A stretch of 64,000 nucleotides of DNA from Loripinus fragilis. Lineage: Eukaryota; Mollusca; Bivalvia; Lucinida; Lucinidae. This document shows positions 22,785 through 32,836 of the stretch, piece after piece. Each line of letters opens with the position of its first letter. The stretch's first letter is position 1. The stretch is taken from assembly GCA_964019695.1 (NCBI GenBank), contig OZ026531.1, forward strand, positions 5,279,701 through 5,343,700, read 5' to 3'. Position numbers and translations under genes: made by a program. The notes beneath the pieces were generated by a model. The model saw nothing but the letters and a program-made list of their open reading frames with translations, was not told the origin of the DNA and ran no database searches.

Positions 22785-23916
22785 ATGTGTATGCTCATAA
22801 TATTAAAAATGCACACAGCACTCTCAAATTATTGATGACATATAGAGAACACCAGGTGAGTGGCTTTTGATATCAAGTTTACCAGGCAAAGCTTCCAGGA
22901 TGCTTGTTGAATTGTGAGGCTTGCCTAGCAATACAGCATGCATTCTGGAAGCTGAGCCTGATAAACTTGATGTCAAAAGACGTGAACCTGGTGTTCTATT
23001 TTTGATTCACTTTTCAAATAAGTGATTATGATGTAATTAAGTGATTACGATGTAATAATCAACTTTATTGTAAATTCAACACCATTGATGATGTCATTCT
23101 AAAAGTGCAACATCATGATGACCTGATATAGACAGATGCCACGAGATAGGCAACGTTTATCAGGTCAATGTGCAACAAAGTAGTTAAAAATAGTAAGTGA
23201 ATATGAAAGGGTACTAATAATAAAAGAAAGTAGAAGTCTGCTTTTACTCAGTTTCATTATTTTTGTCAGTCCAGATTAGTAAACATACTTTTTGTGCATA
23301 GAATTGTTGTTGTGTGTACACCAGCATAAATGGCTGTTGCTAGAAAATCAATGTGTATGCTCATAATATTAAAAATGCACACAGCACTCTCAAATTATTG
23401 ATGACATATAGAGAACACCAGGTGAGTGGCTTTTGATATCAAGTTTACCAGGCAAGGCTTCCAGGATGCTTGTTGAATTGTGAGGCTTGCCTAGCAATAC
23501 AGCATGCATTCTGAAAGCTGAGCCTGATAAACTTGATGTCAAAAGACGTGAACCTGGTGTTCTATTTTTGATTCACTGTTCAAATAAGTGATTATGATGT
23601 AATTAAGTGATTACGATGTAATAATCAACTTTATTGTAAATTCAACACCATTGATGATGTCATTCAAAAAGTGCAACATCATGATGACCTGATATAGACA
23701 GATGCCACGAGATAGGCAACGTTTATCAGGTCAATGTGCAACAAAGTAGTTAAAAATAGTAAGTGAATATGAAAGGGTACTAATAATAAAAGAAAGTAGA
23801 AGTCTGCTTTTACTCAGTTTCATTATTTTTGTCAGTCCAGATTAGTAAACATACTTTTTGTGCATAGAATTGTTGTTGTGTGTACACCAGCATAAATGGC
23901 TGTTGCTAGAAAATCA
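22785..23916. repeat. 566-bp tandem duplication of a hairpin-bearing segment
   Basis: 22785-23350 and 23351-23916 are near-identical head-to-tail copies; I see only about four to six differences. Each copy holds an imperfect hairpin: 'gaacaccaggtgag...aagtttacc' mirrored by 'gataaactt...aacctggtgttc'. The near identity implies a recent event or an assembly artefact. Confidence 0.92.
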
Positions 23917-24430
23917 ATCTTGATTTTGTGCAACAAAGTTTAAATTTGCTAAATATTCTTTAAAGAAATAATTCACAAATGCATGTAAGGATTCAAACTG
24001 TTTAGTTCTGTGCTTTTCTTGAAAATAGATCTGTGAGTTAATTTGCTGAGGGAATAATTTGAGATTACATACAGAATAAGTTAACTGAAAATGGGCCCAC
24101 TGATGTGGATGATGCCCCTGCACCTGCATGTTAATCAAAAATCCGATTATGATGATGATGAATGCAAGAACTCTGTAAAGTATATTTTAGGGTATTGACC
24201 CCTTTAAAATAGAAAAAATAGATGATGTAACACTACTTATCGTTGTGTGCAATCTGTTTCCTACACCTGTTTCAGATATTTTCATGAAACTTAAAAGAAG
24301 TATAAAGCATATTTAAGATATCAGCAAATTATTAATGATGCAAGTCAGCAAAACTCACAGATCTATTTGATTCTGGTGTTGTATTCACTGGCAATATGGT
24401 ATGTTTGTTGCACATGTGTGTTGTGTTCAG

Positions 24431-24810
24431 GTGATGCCCAGCAACAGGAGTCACAACAACAAGAAGAACCCAAGCAAGAAGAACCAAAGCAAGAGGAACA
24501 AAAACAAGAAGAAACTCAACAGGAAACCAGTCAACAGGAAACCAGTCAACAAGAAACCAGTCAGCAGGAAGAACAAAAACAGGCTGAACCTGAACCAGAG
24601 CCTGCACAGACACAAGAACAGACTGAGAGTACTGAACAGAAAACAGCTGAAACTACAGAACAGAAAACGGAAGAAACTACAGAACAGAAATCAGAGGAAA
24701 CTACAGAACAAAAATCGGAGGAAACCACAGAACAGAAAAAAGAAGAAACAACAGAACAGAAAACAGAGGAACAAACATCAGAAGAGAAAAAGGAGGAGAC
24801 AACATCATAA
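24431..24810 (+). CDS. Terminal coding exon of the E/Q-rich gene
   Basis: The exon follows 'gttgtgttcag' and stays open in phase 1 to TAA at 24808-24810 (about 125 residues). It contains a run of QEEPK-type units, three copies of QETSQ, an EPEPEPAQ segment, then about six repeats of TTEQK(T/S/K)EE, and ends EEKKEETTS. It has no hydrophobic stretch. The open frame could also be read from an ATG further upstream (24367), but the matching phase with exons 1-6 and the acceptor at 24429-24430 favour use as a spliced terminal exon. Other frames here are shadows of this biased sequence. Confidence 0.82.
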
Positions 24811-24824
24811 CATCAATTGGAAGG

Positions 24825-25215
24825 CTAGTGATGAAAATTAATATTAGTTTCTTTAAATCAAGTCATTATCTTTTCTAGTGATGAAAATTAATATGAATTT
24901 TCTTTAGATCAATCAAGTCATGAAGCTTTATAGTGGTGAAAATTAATAACAGTTTATTTAAATTTCAAGTCATATATGATGGTTTCTTGTGGTGAGAATT
25001 TATGTCAGTTGCTTTAATTTTCAAGTAATGATGCTTTCTAGTGATAAAATTGATATCAGTTACTTTACATTTTAAGTTATGATGCTTTTCAGTGACAAAT
25101 ATTATGATCAGTTTCTTTAAATTTCAGATTATGGTGGGTTCTTGTGGCAATAATTAATATCAGTTTCTTTGTATTTCAAGTCATGATGCTTTGTAGTGGC
25201 ACAAATTCTTATCAT
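24825..25215 (+). repeat. Degenerate ~52-bp tandem repeat in the 3' UTR of the E/Q-rich gene
   Basis: About eight decayed copies of a unit starting 'tagtgatgaaaattaat' and containing 'agtttctttaaat' recur at roughly 52-bp spacing (starts near 24825, 24875, 24932, 24988, 25039, 25091, 25144, 25195). The array begins 15 bp after the stop codon, so it should be transcribed as 3' UTR. Confidence 0.7.
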
Positions 25216-25268
25216 TTTGTTAGCATGAAGTGCACTGAAATATATGCAGCAGATGTAAAAGCAGACAA

Positions 25269-25274
25269 AATAAA
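25269..25274 (+). terminator. Candidate poly(A) signal AATAAA for the E/Q-rich gene
   Basis: The hexamer AATAAA lies about 460 bp after the stop. It is one of several AATAAA sequences in an AT-rich region, so it is weak evidence by itself. Confidence 0.3.
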
Positions 25275-25649
25275 TGGCGAGATAACATTGGTGATTGTGA
25301 TGCTTGCTATAAGTCATGGGAAAGATTTTTTTCACCCACCAAAGAAATTTCTTTTTTTATTCACTTTGCAGAAGCTTTCACTTGTTTGTTGTTTCATTGA
25401 ACAGAAAATGCAATGCACACATTATTTGCATGTACCACTGGTAATGGCTTTCTTTCATAAATGACACTTTGTTGATTAACATGTGCATGGTGATCATAGC
25501 AGTTATGGTAAGTATTTTGATCAAGTGGGTCTATCATGGAAAAATGGCACTAATCTGGGGAAAATGGGTCCTTCTGAAACGAAGAGAACCGGCAAAATTT
25601 GAAAACAATAGGTTATGTTTTAGTGAGTGTCTATATGAGAAAGTTTAAC

Positions 25650-25920
25650 TGATTCTCATTTCCTTCTCATTGGCGATCTGGAAAATTGTGTAGGGGTGGG
25701 GTGGGCATGTCCCCCTTTTGCGCATATCCAGAAAATTCTGGGGGGGGGGGGGTGGGTCCTGAAAACTTGTTTATGGTCATCAACATATTTACAGAGGGCC
25801 ACACGGATATCCCTCAAGGGGGTCCGTACCAGTAGTATTTTTAAGGAATCAATTAGCAATTTGTGATTTATAATAGGGTCCAAACCGCCCTGTCACCACC
25901 TCTGGATCCGCCCATGCTCC
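25650..25920. repeat. Repeat of the 'gatctgcccatg' family with G tract
   Basis: Contains 'ccagaaaattctgggggg', a G run near 25740, 'atcaacatatttacagaggg' and ends 'tggatccgcccatg'. Same family as 5690-5890 and 57408-57612. Confidence 0.6.
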
Positions 25921-27101
25921 TAGCACTGGCTTCAGCTGTTTTCTGCTAGGACCTAACATTTATGCAGACTCAGAATATGAAATACTATTAAAGCTATAAT
26001 CCTATTATACATATAATTTCTCTTTAACATGGATGTTCTATCTGGGAGTTATATAATGCAATTGTTAAAATAAATAAACCAATAGAGGTTTACTTATGTA
26101 GTGAAGTAATATATGACGCCCAAAACAACATCAAATATAGAGAGGAAAATCTTAGCTGTTTCAGGCCATAAAGTCATAATTTCGTAGTAGTTTTAGTTGT
26201 TTATTATAAAAAGAATCTAACTTTTGTGCATCTGTATAATTGAATTAATTAAATGTGTTGCTAAAAGGCGATAAAATGCTCTGCAAAGTCTTGCATTTGA
26301 TATCTTTTCCCCAACTTGTTTAATAAACTCAATAATACATAAGCATTTATGTGAGATCCTCTAACTATATTTTGACAATGATGTGTTAAAACAAACATTG
26401 AAATAATGTTACATACAATTAGATTAATTTATTGAATTTATTGTATTTCAGCTAGGAGAAGATAACAGCATTAAAACAGACAAAAATGTAAGTACCCATG
26501 TATACTCCCTTCTAAAACTCTGCTGTTATGATTAAGTTTTATGTATGTAATAACATTTTGGCATTAAGTATTGAAGTTTAAAGTTGATTTGAAATCATGT
26601 TCTATATTTACTTATCTCTGTTTGAACCACTTGCCCATAACAAAATAATTTCACAGAAAATTTGTTCCTCACAACGCCCTCTACCAAAATTCGACAGAAA
26701 GTTTCCAATGAAAAATATTTCTGCAAGAACTAAAATAGTTTTGTTTTAGGATCATTTCCTCACAAAGCAGGACTCAGGTGAGTGATCCAGGGCATCATGG
26801 CCCTTTTGATCAAATTGCTTTTTGTTTGGGGAAAAGGGTTGAAAAGAACTGATGCCCTGATGTATTAAGCGAATAGGTTCAGTTAAGACAGTCAGTTATG
26901 GGAGTATTAACATATGATAAAAATCAAATTCTCATCATGTAAGCTTTAAAATGAACAGGCATAAAGTAGGTTCAGCAAATGCAGAGTAAAGTCTGAATGG
27001 TAAGAAGTCAGTTTATATTTAAAAGCTGAAAAACAGTATATTCATTGTTAATATTGTTTTAAGAACAATACTTTTACCCATCCATAAAGAATTTGGAAGT
27101 A

Positions 27102-27343
27102 TTTGGGCCTTGATGCGAGAAAATCTGTCTTCGGTGGTTGCGAACAACAAAGGCACAGACAAGCCTGCCAACCCCGCAGTCTGATCAGTGCCTTTGTTAA
27201 TCGCTTCTGGGAAAGTATCATATCTAGACCTTCTACAAGCGAAATTTCCATTATCTAAACATTCACTGTAGCTGAGGAGACTGGTTTGAGTCTCGCTTTG
27301 TAGGAAACCCCGAAGACAGGTATTCTGGCAACGAGGCCCATTT
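27102..27343. mobile_element. Family-E MITE
   Basis: 'tgggccttgatgcgagaaaa' ... 'aacgaggccca', with the family interior inverted relative to 8572-8806. Confidence 0.75.
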
Positions 27344-27639
27344 GATGAATGATGCAATTACAAATTTTAAATTTACTGTCGATAAATGGAACAACCGAAC
27401 TTGGAAATGTTGGTCCCTAACTTCAATTTGTTTTCATCTGTCGTCTTTTTTAATTACTTTGTTCAAAAGATTCGTTCAGTAATACTATCAGAGTGACAAA
27501 CAGTTTGGATGCAGATCATGCTGTCTATCCTGATGTGGGTCAAAACTGTTTTTAAAGGTTAGCAGTAACTTTTGCTTCTAGCGAGGAAAAATTTGATAAT
27601 AATTTAAGGTAGTCCCAACAATTAATGTGAAACACATAA

Positions 27640-27785
27640 AATGCTGGGTTAGTAGGGAAAGGGCTGACCTCTTGGCTCTTGTTTGTGATGTTTATTGTGA
27701 TTTTGTTACTTTCCCGTTTGGTATCTTGGGACAGGTGTGGTACTTGATTGTATCGATTCCTGATCCTTGCTGTCTTTCTACCTTA
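27640..27785 (+). mobile_element. Family-B repeat, 3' fragment
   Basis: 'agggctgacctcttggctct' ... 'gattgtatcgattcctgatc'. A truncated copy. Confidence 0.7.
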
Positions 27786-28471
27786 GTAGTCTATAATAGC
27801 ATCATAACTTTAACTAATTGGCTATGAAACATTACCATCTTATCTTTTTTTCAGCTTGGTCATGCAGAGTATTGTTGAAACCAGTTCCAGGGAGAAGAAC
27901 AACTGTCATGTAAAAAAGAAAGAAAGGAAATTTTCACCAGCATAATTTGCTTTTTCTTTCAATAACATAATCTGAACTATAAGTGAATATTAAGAACAAT
28001 CAGGGTTAATTTTAGAATTTAATCCTTTCTTGTCAGATTGAATCATGCTTTAAATGAAAATGGATAGTAATAAATTGCAAGAACTATAAAGCCATTACTG
28101 GCAGCTGGTTTTGATTTTAAACAGGAAAAAATGTGCAGATAATTCAAATAAGTTTTCTAGTGACATATACAAAGCTTTTGGATATTGCTTATACATCAGT
28201 CACATTCTCAGTTCAGTGTTTTCAAATTGTAATAAGGTCTCTTGGTTGTTCAAAAGAATGTATGGATCTAAACTGGATGGAGAATCTTTACAATGACATT
28301 TCTTACACTGTGATACATTACCGCCGTCCTATTTTACAGAGTATTTTATTGTCTACAAATGAGTTGTTTGTTCATTTAAAATTGTGTCATTATGTCTATT
28401 GATTAAAGTTAAAAAAAGTCATAATAAATTATATGGTCATTTGTTTGTTGTTTTTGTAACACACATATAAC

Positions 28472-28615
28472 ATAAGAATCCATCATGAGGGTGGGGTAGA
28501 AAAGTCTGTCCCCAGGATCACCATTTGGCATCACAAGGTTTGCCAAGTGATGACAAACGGTGATCCCGAGGGATAGATTTTTCTATCCCATCCTCACACG
28601 AATAATGGATTTTTT
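28472..28615. mobile_element. Family-H MITE (gagggtggggtagaaaa type)
   Basis: 'aagaatccatcatgagggtg' is mirrored by 'tcctcacacgaataatggat', with an inner hairpin around the 'ggcatcacaaggtttgccaa' region. A related copy is at 35930-36060, and another is split by an insertion at 48570-48945. Confidence 0.7.
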
Positions 28616-28619
28616 TCTT

Positions 28620-30068
28620 GTTCACCACTATATGCCTCATTTTATATTGGAAAAACATGAAAACGACTTTCAGGAAATCCTAAATACGACGAGATGCGTC
28701 GTCATATTCAATTGTTTTCTTTGATTTTCTTTAAGTAAGCGCAACTTATATTTTGCAGCAGGTGACAATTTTAAATTTTGCTGCTTTTTCAAAAATAGGG
28801 CATGATATTTCATGAGCAGACGATTCTCATGAAAAATCATAACCTTATTTTTTCGAAAATTAGGAAAAATATTTTAAAATTTGTAGTCTGCTGTCGAGAT
28901 TTGGACTTTAGAGGTTAAACTTAACAGGAAATGCCTGCTTTTCCACAATTCCTTTGAACTTATACAGTACTCAACATGATTTATATGAGCTTTGAAACGC
29001 TTTTTTGCAGAAGAGTATTCAAACCAACACTGTATTTAACAATCATCTTTTAGTGTCTGGATAGAATTAAGAGAATGCCTGATGAAGTGTATACTATTAA
29101 TAGCCTTAGTGAAATAACTAACATGAGAACATACTTTTTCACACACTTATCGCTCAAGACAAGCTAATCCATAGGCAAAATGCTGTGCCAAATTTCCGTA
29201 TCCCATCCACATGACCTCACATGACCTGCTTATCCCACCCATGTGCCTTCAAATTATAACAATTAAGGTTGTTTATATAGCAATTTACGCCTAAATATTA
29301 TGTAGAAATACAAAAACGGCAATATTTATTGGGTCCAATGTTTTCGCATAGTTGAAAGACGTCAAAACATTTCTGACTTCACTAAAATGCAACATCAATT
29401 TAATGCACTTTATTGACATGTTTTAGCGCCCCAAAACCTTTATCAATAGATACTGATACCGACGTTGATTTCAAACCCAAGAAAACAAAGCAGACATTTG
29501 AAATGCGATTTAGCTTCCGTTTTTAGGTGCTATGTTTAAGCCCATTTCTGTATCTAAAAAATTCATTGGTGAACTTATTTTTCAGATTGGAATCAAGGCA
29601 AAAAATCTAAGAAAATATTCGAAACTGACAGAATTCATATACAATATTTAAAAAATTACATGGTAGGCAAGAAAAAGTAACCATCATGGACAGGAAATCC
29701 CACCCTTTGACCCAAATAATTTTGTCAGAAACTCAGCTGAGCCTCGTTTCAGACGCATTATTCTTGTCCGGGTGTGGGATATCCTTGTCCGTAAAACAAT
29801 AGGTATGAAGGATACTCTTAATCCCAAAGTGAACAAGATGTGAAATATTGGGAGTGTGAAACGTCTTTTTCCAGAAAAGGAATCTTAACAATTGCAAAAT
29901 CAAAATCATTTTTTTTAAATAAATTAAATGAAACTATAACATTTTAAATAGACAAATACAAATCTTGAAAGGGGGTAACAGAATCAAAAGAATTTGCTTT
30001 AACTAAGGTTTTATTAGAGTTAATTTTTCCTTTCAGAGTGGAGTTGTTCCTCACTTCTCTTCTTACAG
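28620..30068. other. Intergenic sequence without recognised features
   Basis: AT-rich sequence between the E/Q-rich gene and the mariner element. I see no coding or repeat signal that I can name. Confidence 0.5.
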
Positions 30069-30072
30069 TATA

Positions 30073-31744
30073 TACGAGGTGTAATAAAAAAAGTTCTCCG
30101 CCCGATATGCTTTGGTGAGATTCATTGAATTAAAATCTTTTTCAGTCATTCATTTGATCTAATTGAAGGACATCAGGAGTGTAAGCATCTTGTCCTACCA
30201 AGGGTTGCGATTGTCTAATCTAACCATTGGCCTCACAGCTTTGATTTTCTCCGATTGAATACGTCATAAGCCGAAAATAGTAGCAATTAATTTGATCAAT
30301 CACAAGGCGGTGCAAAAAGTCGTTAAACACCAGGCCTCCAGATGAGACGGCATGATTCATTTACATTCAGTTTTCTTATTTAACAACTAAAATGTACGTT
30401 TAATGTGCTCAAAAGAACTGTCATATTAAGATGGTTATTTTGAGCACCCATAACATAATTTTGAACTTAATATTAGAAAAAAAAAAATTTACGACCAAAA
30501 TCTTTACTTATCTGGACTTATGGAGACTTAGCAGGCGGTGCACATTAGATGGCGATAAACTGCTACATTTGATCTGATTGGCAGGAAGGGATTATCGAAA
30601 AAATCCTTCCTGGCGTTTTCATTGGTCTATTTAGTCTGCGCTAATAATAAACTTTGAGGGTCCTGAGGCGAAGGGTTTGTCGAAAGGTAGATACGACGAA
30701 GCCTTCGCTGGTGAAGATGGAGTGTAAGAAGCATGCGTTCATGCTTGGTTGCTTATGTAAAGAACTTTTAAAAAAGGAGGGTGGGGGGGGGGGAGTGTTG
30801 AGGATAATGGACAGTCTGGCTGCCCCAAAGATGTCACCACTGATGAAAATGTTAAGGTCGTACACACCCTGGTTATCTGTGATAGGAGGCGAGACCTGCA
30901 AACCATAGCTAGCGAAGTGGGCATAAGTTTTGGGGCATTACAATTAGTCTTTACCGACATCTTAGGTATGTCAAAGGTTTCGGCAAGATGGGTGCCTCGA
31001 ATGTTGACGGATAATCAGAAAAGGTCTCAGTTTGATATTTCAAGGTATCTCCTGTCTCCTATGAAGATGATCCAGGCGATTTAATGAGCGTGTTGTAACC
31101 CGAGATGAGACATGGATTCACCACTTTGACCAGAGTTAAAAATGCAGAGCAATCAATGGAAGCACCCTGGCTCACCACCTAAGAAATTTAAGAGTGTTCA
31201 TTCAGCAGGGAAGGTGATGACCTCAATCTTTCTGGATAGTCAAAGGGTGATCATGATTGATTATCTTGAACAAATTTGCACAATGAGAGGTGCAAATTAT
31301 GCAGGCAAATTGAGGCAGCTACGCCAGGAAATTTCAAGAAAGAGGCGAAGAAAACTGATTGGCAGTGTTCTGCTCATACTGGACAATGCTCCTGCCCACA
31401 CGTCACAAGTTGCCATGGCTGCTGCAACTGAGTGTGGATTTGTAATTTCTTCCCTTCCCTCATATTCTCCTGATATGGCTCCTTCTGACTTATATATGTT
31501 CCCAAATCTGAAATCATATCTTTGTGGTACACAGTATGGGAGCAGTGAAAGTGTCATAGAGGCAGTAAACGAGTATTTGGGGGACCCAGAAAGGGCCAGT
31601 TTAGAAGGGATAAGAAAGCTCAAACAGAGATGAGCTTAGGGTATTACCTTCAAAGGAGATTATATTGAAAAGTAATGGTCAAATTTTCATTCCCTGGTAG
31701 CCCGGAGTCAAGGGGCCAAGAACTTTTTTTTATCATTCCTCGTA
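30073..31744 (+). mobile_element. mariner-type transposon with decayed transposase
   Basis: The terminal inverted repeats match: TACGAGGTGTAATAAAAAAA on the left and, reverse-complemented, TACGAGGAATGATAAAAAAA on the right, followed by 'agttct', with TA at both borders. The interior encodes mariner transposase fragments in shifting frames on the plus strand. Total length about 1.67 kb, slightly above a typical mariner. A G tract near 30783 and several frame breaks show it is dead. Confidence 0.92.
30860..31633 (+). pseudogene. mariner transposase pseudogene (DD34D)
   Basis: The helix-turn-helix-like part reads RRRDLQTIASEVGISFGALQ near 30880-30950. The first catalytic block VTRDETWIHHFD lies near 31095-31130, followed at once by a stop and a frame change. 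The rest is open from 31142 to 31633: QWKHPGSPPKKFK, SAGKVMTSIF, LDNAPAHTSQ, then SPDMAPSDLYMFPNLKSY. From the Asp of LDNAPAH to the Asp of APSDLY there are 34 residues, the DD34D spacing of mariner. At least two frame breaks make it non-functional. Confidence 0.92.
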
Positions 31745-31997
31745 TATTCCCTAGCTTAAACATATGATCTAACAACAATTCAACAATTGAAATAAATTAT
31801 TGAATGCTAAGTTACTTAAAGAAAGTTATCAATATCACAAACGTCATGTCATGAATATATTGCCATTTTCATCCTTCCGCTGAAATAAGGAGGACTGTTA
31901 TCAGTTACAAGTGAAATTTTGTGCACAAAGTACTGGTTAACCACTTGCGCTATGAAAGCTTACCCTGGAAAAGCGTGGTAAGGTTAACCATAAACAT

Positions 31998-32115
31998 TTT
32001 CCAAATTCTATTGCAGACTCACAGAACTGAGTGTTAAATGTGATGATTGTTTGAAAACTCTTCTGCAACAATATATATCAGAGTCAGTATTTTTTGGTGA
32101 TAAGATTTGATAAAT
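31998..32115 (+). pseudogene. Small fragment of an RT-type retroelement
   Basis: Reads KTLLQQYISESVFFGD, matching the segment KTLLQLGISEPVFYGD of the larger fragment at 53161-53670. Followed at about 32410-32640 by sequence resembling that element's tail ('tagatttgctgttgttaaaa'). Confidence 0.5.
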
Positions 32116-32147
32116 TCATAAGAATGGTTGAAAAAGTAAGCGAGTGT

Positions 32148-32300
32148 GAGCAGGAATTTCCACAATATACAGACCTACCCTCTGCACGATGAGGAAGAAA
32201 CACAAGACAATAACAGCCACATGACATCAGGAAGACAATTTAAGTAAAAGCAACCATCTCTCTCTTCCTCAACAAGATGATTGCAACACTAGAAAGGGCA
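32148..32300 (-). mobile_element. Family-F dispersed repeat
   Basis: 'agcaaccatctctctcttcc' and 'aacaagatgattgcaacact' match 9936-10095. Confidence 0.6.
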
Positions 32301-32836
32301 CTTAGTACTGCAAGAAAGACAAAAAACTTAAGCAAAGGGAGTAACAATGAATAAACATCAATGGAACTATTGCCTTAGAACGAGCAACTATCAAAGCCAT
32401 TTGGGGACTTATAATAATTTTACTGGCCCAATCTCCCTAGATTTGCTGTTGTTAAAACACAAAATTTGTTTTATCTCGTGTGGTGGCTTCCTACTTTATG
32501 CAATATATGGTCAATTAGCAAACTGTGATGAAACAAAGAAATGAGCTTTCCAATTAACAGTCACTCGGAGCTAATAAAACATCTAATTGAACCACGGTAG
32601 GCCCAGCCAAAGACAAACATCAGTTACTGACCAATTTTTTATACTTTTATACCTGATAAATTCTATAAGATAATTAAACGTTATTAAAGAGTGGGCTAGA
32701 ACATGAATATTATGCCACATTCTGCATTCCCTGCCAGGGTTTGTATCTCTGGTTTGCATCAATTAAGAGAAAATGGTAAAGAAATATGCCACAATTATAG
32801 ATCTCATCCTGTGGCTTTGGCACCAAGTTGAAGATA

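Larger units (their letters stand above)
1816..24810 (+). other. Gene span: 3' part of an acidic Glu/Gln/Pro-rich protein gene
   Basis: Seven short exons can be joined on the plus strand by GT-AG introns into one reading frame of about 248 residues. The composition is almost entirely Glu, Gln, Pro, Lys, Thr and Ser. Every internal exon has 5' phase 1 and 3' phase 1 (each donor follows a lone G of a codon), so the same frame runs through to the stop at 24808-24810. The upstream exons and the start codon lie left of the window. No folded domain, signal peptide or membrane segment is visible, so the protein is not identified. It is probably an intrinsically disordered tail or linker. Further micro-exons between those listed could have been missed. 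Confidence 0.72.
26452..28074 (+). other. Possible spliced 3' UTR or alternative 3' exons of the E/Q-rich gene
   Basis: A strong donor motif occurs at 25508 ('gttatg|gtaagta'). Exon-like blocks follow: 26452-26488 ('tatttcag' ... 'gtaagta'), 26752-26776 ('ttttag' ... 'gtgagt') and one starting near 27855 ('ttttttttcag'). AATAAA is at 28069-28074. Joined directly to exon 6 in phase 1, the first block would read only four codons to a stop; the last would read about 18 codons to a stop. These could be UTR introns or rare alternative ends. Only splice motifs support them. Confidence 0.3.

Noticed and set aside
24332..24613. Val/Leu-rich minus-strand frame that looks like a membrane protein
   Set aside because: Antisense reading of the E/Q repeats (caa/gaa codons read as ttg/ttc).
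24401..24841. Long Lys/Asn/Arg-rich plus-strand frame overlapping the terminal E/Q exon
   Set aside because: A frame-shifted shadow of the biased E/Q repeat codons. It lacks phase agreement with the upstream exons.
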